In this document: positions 16,801 through 23,351 of the stretch, in pieces
Layout of the letters: each line of letters begins with the position of its first letter
Position numbering within the stretch: position 1 is the first letter of the stretch
NCBI GenBank assembly: GCA_019119775.1
Contig: DWWL01000007.1
Span: 62,001 to 126,000 of the forward strand
Origin: Candidatus Lachnoclostridium pullistercoris
GTDB lineage: Bacteria > Bacillota > Clostridia > Lachnospirales > Lachnospiraceae
Reading direction: 5' to 3'
Length of the DNA: 64,000 nucleotides
The notes under the pieces: generated by a model
Told to the model about the DNA's origin: nothing
Seen by the model: the letters and a program-made list of their open reading frames with translations, nothing else
Database searches by the model: none
Position numbers and translations under genes: made by a program

Positions 16801-16862
16801 TGTTAGGCGCATTATTTACAGCACTTCTGGCTTCACGCAGGAGGAAAGAGGAAAAATCATAA
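10818..16862 (+). CDS. Giant LPXTG surface protein with beta-helix and Cna-B domains
   Basis: 2,014 residues. An N-terminal signal peptide (basic start, hydrophobic core, likely cut after VPAFA, near residue 35) leads to a globular part. A Glu/Pro/Ala-rich spacer of degenerate repeats (about residues 155-330, e.g. EEPTQTEEETSAPAEEP) follows, then an InlB-like B-repeat segment (about 430-510). Two right-handed beta-helix tracts (about 675-1050 and 1130-1600) are built of GG-x-I-x-N-N repeats. Three Cna-B-type stalk domains follow (about 1605-1910; LTVYKIWEDGENQDGIRP is one start). A Pro/Gly/Asn linker precedes the sorting signal LPKTGD at residues 1980-1985, with hydrophobic segment and RRRKEEKS tail. 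It should be anchored to peptidoglycan by sortase A and act as an adhesin or glycan-binding protein. Cna-B repeats suggest isopeptide cross-links. The beta-helix parts are AT-richer than flanking genes. Confidence 0.92.
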   Translation: MFKRRNGKCRRAAAFLLSVAMTVVSAGAGYVPAFAAETETSRFLLTSKEIRQAIRDAKAADQLLDFSQLELTGKTEKAEKSYKELLDGEQGKVYELDTDFDDSQAADGTGLQIFYNEEDDEVIFLFINESGEDVRFAVNVDGLETEGLRVKAGDSEREIEKEEESAERPEESVEEPAGAEEETSAPAEEPAGAGEESSESEEELDQAEETLAPEEEPTQTEEETSAPAEEPTGTEEEPSAPAEETAEAEEEAAVPAEKPTQAEKPEASAEETAGAKEESEVPAEEVSDSDYESSEEVSEDNEAGSDEKADSGVSSGSVSEAEDNGGQAQDSNTAEDKAESVEPSSDGEVQMGISAHHAVLVAAGTDEQATADEWILEETDENEQPELSGILKGTAYPEVSIWGGAQAAAYAVDTDELPEIISENEIQIFYIVQPEGAVTIQGPDTAEKGQGFQFTVIPAEGYQVTEVTANGEQLDWADEKNMATASQTEPAEYCYTVNNADSDQEIVITAEYAAGTVYKAETDTAFVTITAPEGAFAVPVELKARDITEEDDSYAALKEQVSEKLKTEGYIMTSFSPIDITFVDEAGNVAEPAKSVNVNIRYKNEAEAQTVSGLGHSEEAKIIHIHEENVTELEGTVREDADTGAAVLDTETSQFSVIANVTVQADGEAKVKDTVYDTLEEAVAKAESGSEIVLTADEIQLEDEIPVEKTFVIDMNGGTVKAGAGKRVFTIAEGASLTLKGEGTVSGNGEVTGYGGLVYIDGGEFRLMDSVVLTGGAAQKGGGAIYVKSSSCTLDGGVIENAKVSAYDSSVGKNTGGGAVYVQSGTLLMNDGEIRNTTANIGGGIFVRENAEFKMENGVIENTEATAYGGGGVAVKGKFIMNGGIISGAKATSPSKAYGGAVYLYGDRKTSAEFVLNGGSIEESTSAISCGGVYVDTGCVFEMNGGSIENNTAQSGAGGVSIAGAFPGPQAHFTMTGGTIRGNKVKSQSGTAGGVAVFGDFQMSGGVIADNTGMGGVYINNTQSVTVSITGGAIYNNASGSKNTNPISDIYLDYGANVKPENMDIVSAKELSDENYSFAAWIGYETTNLSDPKQIDGSLSEFLKTTASTGKKYCFMTVIEDTIGEGIYLDGVSGDDNNSGTSMIDAVRSFGKALELAKNTLDASETESVKIYVVDTVTVQGEETWSIPDEYKDKVTLVRFRTLGDYMVRVSGESATLTLENLKLDGGRDQLSTEYNYTNSIILVENSAELIIGEGTILTNNRAGVYSNDGLSYEGGALKLAYGGICRMYGGQITDNESSYAGGGVVADREAFFEMHGGEISNNKAGYRNGKVRGSGGGVAILEGSQMTMSGGTISGNQAANGGGIHVGGAAPNLKDFPENILEVTGGRISGNTAESAGGGIYVQCYSKADISGQTSITDNRANADWYVIGETGYATAYAGGGIYVNGGRSGYPNGELKLTNAAIYGNHAESSGGGIGACPTSFLGIYVTDGAVIYENTAGSQKGDQIYSSYPMNGYKHTAYVSDYMLGGGVYLWRYDDGINTGAAPRKYYQKTSQLFYLDNDYDRSDIDHAMSLADVIIAGNVSGSNGGGIGTNGNVQIGEETPEPYTLTVLKNWEDGDNAAGLRPKEITVDVSIRLTDGKVTDKKVVLKEENSWTWKLNGEDFADENGGLKAEISVDEETIERYELDPNSIEITKETEGNGQVATISFTNQFIPAEGLTVYKIWEDGENQDGIRPDQVLIQLLKNGEPEGEPVALSAENGWYYTWEELPVREQGEDLVYTVKEVGIPDGYTVQVNEVKEIDEDHYTVEVVNTHVPAVTQKTVTKLWDDNNNSDGLRPSGILVRLNADGQSVGEVELNGGNGWTYTWENLPLMKDGKEILYTAEEVAVPNGYTASYSDDTLTITNVRTSDDPNPDPDPDDPTPNNPGGSHGGGGSGPNPNTSTPSGGPGVEIITPEDVPLANLPEESVNLPEEDVPLAALPKTGDPGRTGLKTVLLGALFTALLASRRRKEEKS
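11280..11810 (+). repeat. Degenerate Glu/Pro/Ala-coding repeat in the surface protein
   Basis: Imperfect repeats coding for EE-x-SAPAEEP-type units. They are purine-rich and divergent in sequence, so copy number could vary by recombination between strains. It probably forms an extended acidic spacer between the N-terminal domain and the beta-helix stalk. Confidence 0.7.
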
Positions 16863-16880
16863 CAAAAAGCTCCTTTTTGG

Positions 16881-16924
16881 AGGCAGGCCATAAGGGCCTG
16901 CCCCCCGAAAGGGGCATTTTTTTA
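16881..16924 (+). terminator. Terminator after the surface-protein gene
   Basis: A first hairpin GGCAGGCC / GGCCTGCC is followed directly by TGCCCC-CCGAAA-GGGGCA and seven T. Confidence 0.85.
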
Positions 16925-16953
16925 AATACGGCAGATTTTTACTTCCCAGGTAG

Positions 16954-16982
16954 TTCACAGTTTCCCCGCAATATGATAAAAT
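16954..16982 (+). promoter_or_regulatory. Promoter for the pyr operon
   Basis: TTCACA (16,954-16,959), a 17-bp spacer and TAAAAT (16,977-16,982). No PyrR-binding anti-antiterminator was recognised in the roughly 75-base leader. Confidence 0.55.
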
Positions 16983-17063
16983 AGAAAGGATAAATTTGAA
17001 TGGCCGCCGAAGCGCAGGCGGATACTTTAAAACGAAGTTTAAGAGGAAAAGAAGGAGGACGCC

Positions 17064-17981
17064 ATGATTAACCGTCTGGTAAAGAAGATTCAGGAAACGA
17101 AAGCGCCGGTATGTGTGGGACTGGATCCCATGCTCAGTTACATTCCGGAGCATGTGGTGAAGAAAGCATTTGAAGAGTACGGGGAGACTCTTGAGGGAGC
17201 CGCTGAGGCCATCTGGCAGTTTAATAAGGAGATCGTGGACCACACCTGGGATCTGATCCCGGCGGTGAAGCCTCAGATCGCCATGTATGAGCAGTTCGGC
17301 ATTGAGGGACTGAAGGTATATCAGAGAACGGTGGATTACTGCCAGGAGAAGGGGCTGATCGTTATCGGCGACGCTAAGAGAGGAGACATCGGCTCCACTT
17401 CCGCAGCCTACGCCACCGCCCACATCGGCACGGTGCAGGTGGGAAGCAAGACCCTTTCCGGTTTCCATACCGATATGGTGACAGTCAACCCCTATCTGGG
17501 AACGGACGGGGTAAAGCCGTTTGTGGATGTGTGCAAAAAGGAAGACAAGGGAATCTTTGTGCTGGTAAAGACGTCCAACCCGTCCAGCGGAGAGTTCCAG
17601 GATCAGCTGATTGACGGCCGGCCCCTCTATGAGCTGGTGGCAGACAAGGTTCTGGAGTGGGGAAGCGATACCATGGACGGAGAATACAGCAACGTGGGAG
17701 CCGTGGTGGGAGCCACCTATCCGGAAATGAGCAGAATCTTAAGAAAACTCATGCCCCACACCTATTTCCTGGTGCCGGGCTACGGCGCTCAGGGAGCGAC
17801 GGCGGAGGACTTAAAGCCCTGCTTTAATGAGGACGGACTGGGAGCCATTGTAAATTCTTCCAGAGGAATCATCGCAGCCTACAAGAAAGCCCCCTATGAC
17901 AAGTTCGGACCGGAGCATTTCGGCGAGGCGTCCAGACAGGCCGTTCTGGACATGGTGGCTGACATCAACCGTGTATTATAA
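17064..17981 (+). CDS. pyrF: Orotidine-5'-phosphate decarboxylase, type 2
   Basis: 305 residues, the length of the long type-2 OMP decarboxylases rather than the ~240-residue type 1. The catalytic K-x-D-x-K-x-x-D-like motif appears as VIGDAKRGDIGSTS (about residues 95-108). VCVGLDPMLSYIPE near the N-terminus holds the substrate-binding Asp. VPGYGAQGATAEDLKPCF and NSSRGIIAAYKK (near 235-275) form the phosphate-binding end. It decarboxylates OMP to UMP, the last step of de novo pyrimidine synthesis. It is first in pyrF-pyrK-pyrD-ade-pyrE, 16 bases before pyrK. Confidence 0.95.
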   Translation: MINRLVKKIQETKAPVCVGLDPMLSYIPEHVVKKAFEEYGETLEGAAEAIWQFNKEIVDHTWDLIPAVKPQIAMYEQFGIEGLKVYQRTVDYCQEKGLIVIGDAKRGDIGSTSAAYATAHIGTVQVGSKTLSGFHTDMVTVNPYLGTDGVKPFVDVCKKEDKGIFVLVKTSNPSSGEFQDQLIDGRPLYELVADKVLEWGSDTMDGEYSNVGAVVGATYPEMSRILRKLMPHTYFLVPGYGAQGATAEDLKPCFNEDGLGAIVNSSRGIIAAYKKAPYDKFGPEHFGEASRQAVLDMVADINRVL

Positions 17982-17996
17982 TTGGAGGCAGACTGC

Positions 17997-18761
17997 ATGG
18001 CACAGATCAAATTAGAAGCGGAAGTGAAAAGCCAGAAAAAGCTGGCGGAAGGCGTGTACAGCATGGAACTGTTTGCTCCCCAGATTGCGGGACAGGCAAA
18101 GGCGGGACAGTTTATTTCCGTCTATACGAAGGACAGCTCCAGACTGCTGCCCAGGCCCATCAGCCTCTGCGGCATCGACCACGGAAAGGGAATCCTGCGC
18201 ATTGTATACCGGGTCGTGGGCGCGGGAACGGAGGAGTTTTCTTCCTATAAAGAAGGAGAGAAGGTCCAGATCATGGGCCCCCTGGGAAATGGTTTCCCCT
18301 TAAAAGATAAAAAAGCCATCCTCATCGGCGGCGGCATCGGAATTCCGCCCATGCTGGAGCTGGCAAAGGAGCTGTCCTGTGAGCGGACGGCGGTTCTGGG
18401 ATATAAGGACGAGCTGTTTTTAAATGAAGAATTTCAGGCTTACGGGCCGGTGTACATTGCTACAGAGGACGGCAGCGTCGGCACAAAGGGAAATGTGCTG
18501 GACGCCATCCGGGCCTGCGGCGTGGAAGGAGAGGTCATCTACGCCTGCGGTCCCACCCCCATGCTGCGGGCGGTGAAGGCATATGCCCAGGAAAAAGGGA
18601 TCGAGTGCTACATTTCTCTGGAGGAGCGGATGGCCTGCGGCATCGGCGCCTGCCTGGCCTGTGTGTGCCAGTCGAAGGAGATCGACAGCCATTCCCATGT
18701 GCACAATAAGAGAATCTGCAAGGACGGACCGGTATTTGACGCTCAGGAGGTGGAGATCTGA
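17997..18761 (+). CDS. pyrK: Dihydroorotate dehydrogenase B, electron-transfer subunit
   Basis: 254 residues from ATG 17,997, chosen over an in-frame TTG at 17,982 because TTGGAGGCAG sits at correct spacing for the ATG. The flavin/NAD fold is visible: RLLPRPISLCGID (FAD motif, about 45-57), then ILIGGGIGIPPMLELAKEL (NAD-binding glycine loop, about 107-125). The C-terminal [2Fe-2S] ligand set is CGIGACLACVCQ followed by a Cys in KRICKDGPVF. PyrK passes electrons from PyrD to NAD+. Its stop overlaps the pyrD start by one base (TGATG), ensuring 1:1 synthesis. Confidence 0.95.
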   Translation: MAQIKLEAEVKSQKKLAEGVYSMELFAPQIAGQAKAGQFISVYTKDSSRLLPRPISLCGIDHGKGILRIVYRVVGAGTEEFSSYKEGEKVQIMGPLGNGFPLKDKKAILIGGGIGIPPMLELAKELSCERTAVLGYKDELFLNEEFQAYGPVYIATEDGSVGTKGNVLDAIRACGVEGEVIYACGPTPMLRAVKAYAQEKGIECYISLEERMACGIGACLACVCQSKEIDSHSHVHNKRICKDGPVFDAQEVEI

Positions 18762-19663
18762 TGAATACGAAGGTGAACATAGCCGGAGTGGAACTGAAAA
18801 ATCCGGTGATGACTGCATCCGGCACGTTTGGCTCCGGGGCGGAGTACGGAGAGATGGTGGATTTAAACCGTCTGGGCGCTGTGGTGACAAAGGGCGTGGC
18901 GAACGTGCCCTGGCCCGGCAACCCCACTCCCAGGATCGCAGAGGTGTACGGCGGCATGTTAAATGCCATCGGCCTTCAGAATCCCGGCATTGACGTGTTT
19001 ATTGAGCGGGACATTCCGTTTTTAAAGCAGTATGACACAAAGATTGTCGTGAACGTGTGCGGAAAGACTACGGAGGACTATGTGGAAGTGGTGGAGCGCC
19101 TGGGCGATACGGACGTGGACCTGCTGGAGATCAATATTTCCTGTCCCAACGTGAAAGAGGGAGGCATTGCCTTCGGACAGGATCCAAAGGCGGTGGAAGC
19201 CATCACGAGAGAAGTGAAGCGCCATGCGAAACAGCCGGTGATCATGAAGCTGAGCCCCAACGTGACGGACATCACGGTGATGGCCAAAGCGGCGGAGGCA
19301 GGCGGCGCGGACGCTCTGTCTCTGATCAATACGCTGACGGGCATGAAGATCGACATCCACAGGCGGACCTTTGCCCTGGCCAACAAGACCGGCGGTTTTT
19401 CCGGTCCGGCGGTGAAGCCGGTGGCGGTGCGCATGGTGTACCAGACGGCTAACGCGGTGAAGCTCCCCATCATCGGCATGGGCGGCATTTCCACGGCGGA
19501 GGATGCCATTGAGTTTCTGCTGGCGGGAGCCACGGCTGTCTCTGTGGGAACGGCGAATTTCTTTAATCCCTATGCCACGGTGGAGATTGCGGACGGAATT
19601 GAGGATTATATGAGAAAATACGGCGTGGAAGACGTCAATGAGCTGATTGGCGCAGTGAAGTGA
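18761..19663 (+). CDS. pyrD: Dihydroorotate dehydrogenase B, catalytic subunit
   Basis: 300 residues, class 1B. The active-site base is a Cys in EINISCPNVKEGG (about residues 124-136), as expected for class 1 enzymes. Other flavin-binding parts are TASGTFGSGAEYGE (about 19-32), MKLSPNVTDI (about 163-172) and the phosphate loop GMGGISTAEDAIEFLLAGA (about 239-257). It oxidises dihydroorotate to orotate with FMN and works as a heterotetramer with PyrK. Confidence 0.96.
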   Translation: MNTKVNIAGVELKNPVMTASGTFGSGAEYGEMVDLNRLGAVVTKGVANVPWPGNPTPRIAEVYGGMLNAIGLQNPGIDVFIERDIPFLKQYDTKIVVNVCGKTTEDYVEVVERLGDTDVDLLEINISCPNVKEGGIAFGQDPKAVEAITREVKRHAKQPVIMKLSPNVTDITVMAKAAEAGGADALSLINTLTGMKIDIHRRTFALANKTGGFSGPAVKPVAVRMVYQTANAVKLPIIGMGGISTAEDAIEFLLAGATAVSVGTANFFNPYATVEIADGIEDYMRKYGVEDVNELIGAVK

Positions 19664-19762
19664 CGAAGGCCGGATGAGGCGGAAAGGCCGGGATTGCGTG
19701 GAAAGGCAGTTCCGGCTGTTTTCCGCGGCGGACAGAGGAAGTGCGGAAAGGAGAGGCAGAGA

Positions 19763-21520
19763 GTGGGAGAGGACAGACGGCGGCTGGCGGCCGCGGCCAT
19801 GGGGAAGATCCCCTGTGACCTGACGGTAAAAAATGTGCAGTATGTAAACGTGTTTACCGGGGAAATCTACCCGGCGGAGGTGGATGTGATCGACGGCCGG
19901 GTGGCCAGGGTCCGCTGCCCCGGGGAACCTCAGGAGCTGGAATCCGGGGAGACGGTGGATGGCGGGGGAAATTATCTGATCCCCGGCTTCATCGACGCCC
20001 ACGTCCATGTGGAGAGTTCCATGATGATCCCGGAGCAGTTCGGGCGGGCAGTGGTTCCCTGGGGCACGACAGCGGTGTGCACCGATCCCCACGAGATCGC
20101 CAATGTTCTGGGGATCGACGGGGTGAAATTCATGCTGGAAAACGGGAAGAAATCCCTGCTGCGCCAGTATGTGCTGGCTCCTTCCTGCGTGCCTGCAGTG
20201 CCGGGACTGGAGAATTCCGGAGCGGAGTTCGGAGAGAAGGAGATTGAAGAGATCCTGGACATGGACGGCGTGGTGGGAATCGCGGAGATCATGGACTTTG
20301 TGGGCGTGTATAACGGCTCGGAGCGGATGCACGCCATTATCCGGAAAGGGCTGGAAAAGGGCACGTTTCTTCAGGGCCACGCTCCCCTGCTTACGGGAAA
20401 AGAGCTGAGCGCTTATGCGGCGTCCGGGATCGAGAGCGACCATGAATCAGAGACCGGGGAGGAGATCCGGGAGAAGCTGAGACGGGGAATGCACATCAAT
20501 CTGCGCGCCAGTTCCCTGGTGAACCATATGGACCAGCTGGCGGCAGAGATCCGTCAGATCCCCTACCATGATTTTATCTCCATATGCACGGACGACGTCC
20601 ACGCCGGAGATCTGCTGACTCTGGGCCATGTGAACAAGGTGGTCCGGTACGGGATTGAACACGGCCTGGATCCGGTGGACGTGATCCGCATGGCCACTTT
20701 AAACGCTGCCAGAGAGTACGGTTTTAAAGATCTGGGCGCTGTGGCTCCCGGGTACCGGGCGGATATGCAGCTGGTGAGGGCGCTGGACGGCAGCCGGCCT
20801 AAGCTTGTGTGGATCGGCGGTCAGCTGGCGGCAGAACAGGGCGTTTATGTGGGAGAGGACGCAGCCCCGGCTATGGATTTTCCAAACACTGTGAAAGCCG
20901 GTTGGATCCGGGCGGCGGAGGATTTCTCCTTAATTGCGGATAAAACAGAAAACGGAACCGTGCCGGTAAACGTGATCGTGCCCCTGGACGCAGGAAATGT
21001 GCTGAGAAAAACAGAACGTCAGGAACTGATGGTGAGAGATCACAGAGTCTGCCTGGACGGCAGAGAGGATCTGGCCTTTGTCTGCGTCTGCAACCGTCAC
21101 GGCCTGGAAAAGAAAACGGTGGCGGTGATCCAGAATTTCGGCCTGAGAGAAGGAGCGGTGGGGACCACAGTTTCCCACGACAGCCACAATGCGGTGATCG
21201 TCTACAGGAAAGAGGAGGACGCCCTGGTTCTGCTGCGGGAGCTGGAGAGAATGGGCGGCGGTCTCTGTGTGGTGAGAGACGGACAGGTGACCGGTTCGGT
21301 GGCTCTGCCGGCGGCCGGCCTCATGTCCCCGAAGAGCGGCCGGCAGGTGGCGGAAGAGTTTGAGGGCTACCGGCGGGCCTTTTATCAGGTCTGCGGGGAT
21401 GATACGCCGCTTTTGTCCTGCGCCATCATGTCCCTGACGGCTCTGCCGGGGATCGTGGTGACAGACTGCGGCCTGGTGGACGGAGGAAAGCAGGAATTTG
21501 TGGATGTATTTGCAGACTGA
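19763..21520 (+). CDS. ade: Adenine deaminase
   Basis: 585 residues from a GTG start at 19,763, chosen because AAAGGAGAGGCAGA precedes it and the resulting N-terminus matches the family (RRLAAAAMGKIPCDL then NVFTGEI). Metal-site motifs are PGFIDAHVHVESSMM (about 70-84), GTTAVCTDPHEIANV (about 96-110), GHAPLLTGKELSAY and CTDDVHAGDLL. The C-terminal domain with VSHDSHNAVIV is also typical of bacterial Ade. It converts adenine to hypoxanthine and ammonia, feeding purine salvage. Its position between pyrD and pyrE puts purine salvage under the pyrimidine operon's transcription or the reverse. Confidence 0.93.
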   Translation: MGEDRRRLAAAAMGKIPCDLTVKNVQYVNVFTGEIYPAEVDVIDGRVARVRCPGEPQELESGETVDGGGNYLIPGFIDAHVHVESSMMIPEQFGRAVVPWGTTAVCTDPHEIANVLGIDGVKFMLENGKKSLLRQYVLAPSCVPAVPGLENSGAEFGEKEIEEILDMDGVVGIAEIMDFVGVYNGSERMHAIIRKGLEKGTFLQGHAPLLTGKELSAYAASGIESDHESETGEEIREKLRRGMHINLRASSLVNHMDQLAAEIRQIPYHDFISICTDDVHAGDLLTLGHVNKVVRYGIEHGLDPVDVIRMATLNAAREYGFKDLGAVAPGYRADMQLVRALDGSRPKLVWIGGQLAAEQGVYVGEDAAPAMDFPNTVKAGWIRAAEDFSLIADKTENGTVPVNVIVPLDAGNVLRKTERQELMVRDHRVCLDGREDLAFVCVCNRHGLEKKTVAVIQNFGLREGAVGTTVSHDSHNAVIVYRKEEDALVLLRELERMGGGLCVVRDGQVTGSVALPAAGLMSPKSGRQVAEEFEGYRRAFYQVCGDDTPLLSCAIMSLTALPGIVVTDCGLVDGGKQEFVDVFAD

Positions 21521-21544
21521 CCGGCAACGCCGGCAATTCCTCAA

Positions 21545-21573
21545 TTGCAAATGCCGCCAATTTATGGTAAAAT
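21545..21573 (+). promoter_or_regulatory. Promoter for pyrE, with a downstream inverted repeat
   Basis: TTGCAA (21,545-21,550), a 17-bp spacer and TAAAAT (21,568-21,573). The inverted repeat GGTAAAA...TTTTACC at 21,566-21,590 overlaps the -10 and presumed start site and could be an operator. pyrE can thus be expressed apart from pyrFKD-ade. Confidence 0.6.
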
Positions 21574-21611
21574 TGAAAAGAATTTTTACCTTACGTCAGG
21601 AGGTTAGAGAT

Positions 21612-22286
21612 ATGGAACAGTATAAGAAGGAATTTATTGAATTTATGATCGACTGCGAAGTGCTGCGGTTCGGAGATTTTGTGACGAAGAGCGGACGGAA
21701 AACGCCGTTTTTTGTGAACACGGGCTTTTACCGCACGGGCGCGCAGCTGAGAAAACTGGGAGAATACTATGCCAAGGCCATTGAGAGCACCTTCGGCACC
21801 GATTTTGACGTGCTCTTCGGACCGGCCTACAAGGGCATTCCCCTTTCTGTAGCAGCCAGCATGGCGTTAAGCGAGCACTACGGAGCGGATATCCGCTACT
21901 GCTCCAACCGGAAAGAGGTCAAGGACCACGGAGACAAGGGCATTCTCTTAGGCGGACCCATCGGAGACGGGGACCGGGTGGTGATCATTGAGGATGTGAC
22001 CACGGCGGGAACTTCCATCCATGAGACCCTTCCCATCATCAAGGCCCAGGGCGATGTGAATGTGCTGGGACTGGTGGTGAGCGTGGACCGCATGGAGCGC
22101 GGCCAGGGAGAGAAATCCGCGCTGAAGGAGATCGAGGAGCAGTTCGGCTTTAAGACCACCGCGATCGTGACCATGGCTGATGTGGTGGAGCACCTTTACA
22201 ATAAGGAGTACAAGGGACGCGTGGTGATCGACGACAAATTAAAGGCGGCCATTGACGCATACTATGAACAGTACGGTGCAAAATAG
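21612..22286 (+). CDS. pyrE: Orotate phosphoribosyltransferase
   Basis: 224 residues from ATG 21,612, with TCAGGAGGTTAGAGAT as RBS; an upstream in-frame start lies before the promoter and is rejected. The PRPP-binding loop is VVIIEDVTTAGTSIHE (about 123-138). The N-terminal FGDFVTKSGRKTPFFVNTG and KEVKDHGDKGILLGG segments match the longer clostridial PyrE. It joins orotate to PRPP, giving OMP for PyrF. A tiny membrane-protein gene follows with its RBS overlapping the pyrE stop. Confidence 0.96.
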   Translation: MEQYKKEFIEFMIDCEVLRFGDFVTKSGRKTPFFVNTGFYRTGAQLRKLGEYYAKAIESTFGTDFDVLFGPAYKGIPLSVAASMALSEHYGADIRYCSNRKEVKDHGDKGILLGGPIGDGDRVVIIEDVTTAGTSIHETLPIIKAQGDVNVLGLVVSVDRMERGQGEKSALKEIEEQFGFKTTAIVTMADVVEHLYNKEYKGRVVIDDKLKAAIDAYYEQYGAK

Positions 22287-22297
22287 GAGTGAGCGGC

Positions 22298-22447
22298 ATG
22301 GAAAAAGTTTATAAGACCATGAGAAATACCGGAGTCTTGAATATCGTGATCGGTTCTGTCATTCTGGCTGCAGGAGTGGCAGTGGGAGTGATGGCCATCG
22401 TGAGCGGTGCTGTGCTCTTAAAGAGAAAGTCGGAGATCACGTTTTAA
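22298..22447 (+). CDS. 49-residue single-pass membrane protein after pyrE
   Basis: An ATG at 22,298 follows AGGAGTGAGCGGC; the AGGAG overlaps the pyrE stop codon, so it is probably translated with pyrE. The product begins MEKVYKTMRNTGVLNIVIG, has one long hydrophobic helix (about residues 14-36, rich in Val, Ala and Gly) and a short basic tail LLKRKSEITF. An N-in or N-out single-pass protein is expected. No function can be given. A terminator follows within 25 bases, so it is the last gene of the unit. Being very short, it is easily missed by gene callers. Confidence 0.65.
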   Translation: MEKVYKTMRNTGVLNIVIGSVILAAGVAVGVMAIVSGAVLLKRKSEITF

Positions 22448-22466
22448 GCTGCGGTTTCCTGAAAGC

Positions 22467-22500
22467 AAAAGGGGGCGGGAGTAAAAATCCGCGCCCTTTT
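22467..22500 (+). terminator. Terminator of the pyr cluster
   Basis: GGGGGCGGGA pairs with TCCGCGCCC around a short A-rich loop, then TTTT. Confidence 0.75.
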
Positions 22501-22556
22501 GTGCGCTAAGCCCAGCAAGGGGTTTTTTGGAGTGAGAACGGTGTTGGAGTGTGTAT

Positions 22557-23030
22557 ATGATTCGGAATACGACAAAAAAGCAGAAATTAGGATGGGTGCT
22601 TTTTATTGTCTACATGGCGGCGGTGGTCTATTTTATGTTCTTCGCGGAATCGTTTGACCGGCCGGATGTGAGACAGGAATATCATTATAATCTTGTTTTG
22701 TTCAGGGAAATTAAAAGATTCGTCATCTACCGGGATCAGCTGGGGATGAAGGCAGTCTTTTTAAATATAGTTGGAAATGTGGCGGGCTTTATGCCCTTTG
22801 GCTTTTTTCTGCCCATCATCAGCAGAAGGAGCCGGAAATGGTACAATACAGTGCTTTTTGGGTTCAGCTTCAGTCTGGCCATAGAGATCACCCAGCTGGT
22901 GTGGAAGGTGGGCAGCTTTGACGTGGATGACATCCTGCTCAACACCATCGGCGGCGCCCTGGGGTTCATTGTGTACCGGAATGTGCAGAAGTACAGAAGG
23001 AGGAGAATGAATGGAAAAAGGAACTGCTAA
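22557..23030 (+). CDS. VanZ family membrane protein
   Basis: 157 residues with four to five membrane helices. The start at ATG 22,557 has GGAG 7 bases upstream; a GTG two codons earlier is possible. VanZ-type features are LFREIKRFVIY, the NIVGNVAGFMPFGFFLP helix (about 75-91) and the late EITQLVWKVGSFDVDDILLN motif (about 114-133). VanZ gave low-level teicoplanin resistance in the Tn1546 setting; most chromosomal members have no known role in the cell envelope. It overlaps the next small gene by 20 bases. Confidence 0.85.
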   Translation: MIRNTTKKQKLGWVLFIVYMAAVVYFMFFAESFDRPDVRQEYHYNLVLFREIKRFVIYRDQLGMKAVFLNIVGNVAGFMPFGFFLPIISRRSRKWYNTVLFGFSFSLAIEITQLVWKVGSFDVDDILLNTIGGALGFIVYRNVQKYRRRRMNGKRNC

Positions 23031-23334
23031 GATCTCCTATATCCGCAAGCCTCTGGCGAGGAGAGGAAAAATGGCCCTGCTGCTGGCGGCCGCGGCTTCC
23101 GTTCTCGGCGGTCTGGGCGTCTATCTTGCCGTCCGCGGAAACGGGACTGCCGGTCTGAATGTGGCAGCCATGGGATTTTCCAGCCTGCTGTTTTCCCTGG
23201 TCAGCCTGTGGTACGGCTGGCTGGCGTTTCTGGAGCGGAACCGCAATTATCTGATGGCGAAGATCAGCATCGGGATCAGCGGTCTGTGGACTGTTTTCTG
23301 GGTGTGCATGGTGATCATCGGCCTGAGAGGCTAA
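23011..23334 (+). CDS. Small membrane protein, DUF6142-like (unverified)
   Basis: 107 residues, with three hydrophobic helices (about 22-42, 50-70 and 84-104) and a basic N-terminus. It overlaps the VanZ gene by 20 bases and ends 17 bases before the M29 peptidase gene, so the three look like one transcript. The general pattern (KISYIRKPLARRGKMALLL, then glycine-rich helices) resembles small clostridial membrane proteins annotated DUF6142; that name is from memory and unverified. Function unknown. Confidence 0.55.
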   Translation: MEKGTAKISYIRKPLARRGKMALLLAAAASVLGGLGVYLAVRGNGTAGLNVAAMGFSSLLFSLVSLWYGWLAFLERNRNYLMAKISIGISGLWTVFWVCMVIIGLRG

Positions 23335-23351
23335 AAGAAAGGATGCAGGAC

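Noticed and set aside
19022..20443. 473-codon minus-strand frame opposite pyrD/ade
   Set aside because: Shadow of GC-rich coding sequence; no RBS, His/Arg-rich composition typical of antisense frames.
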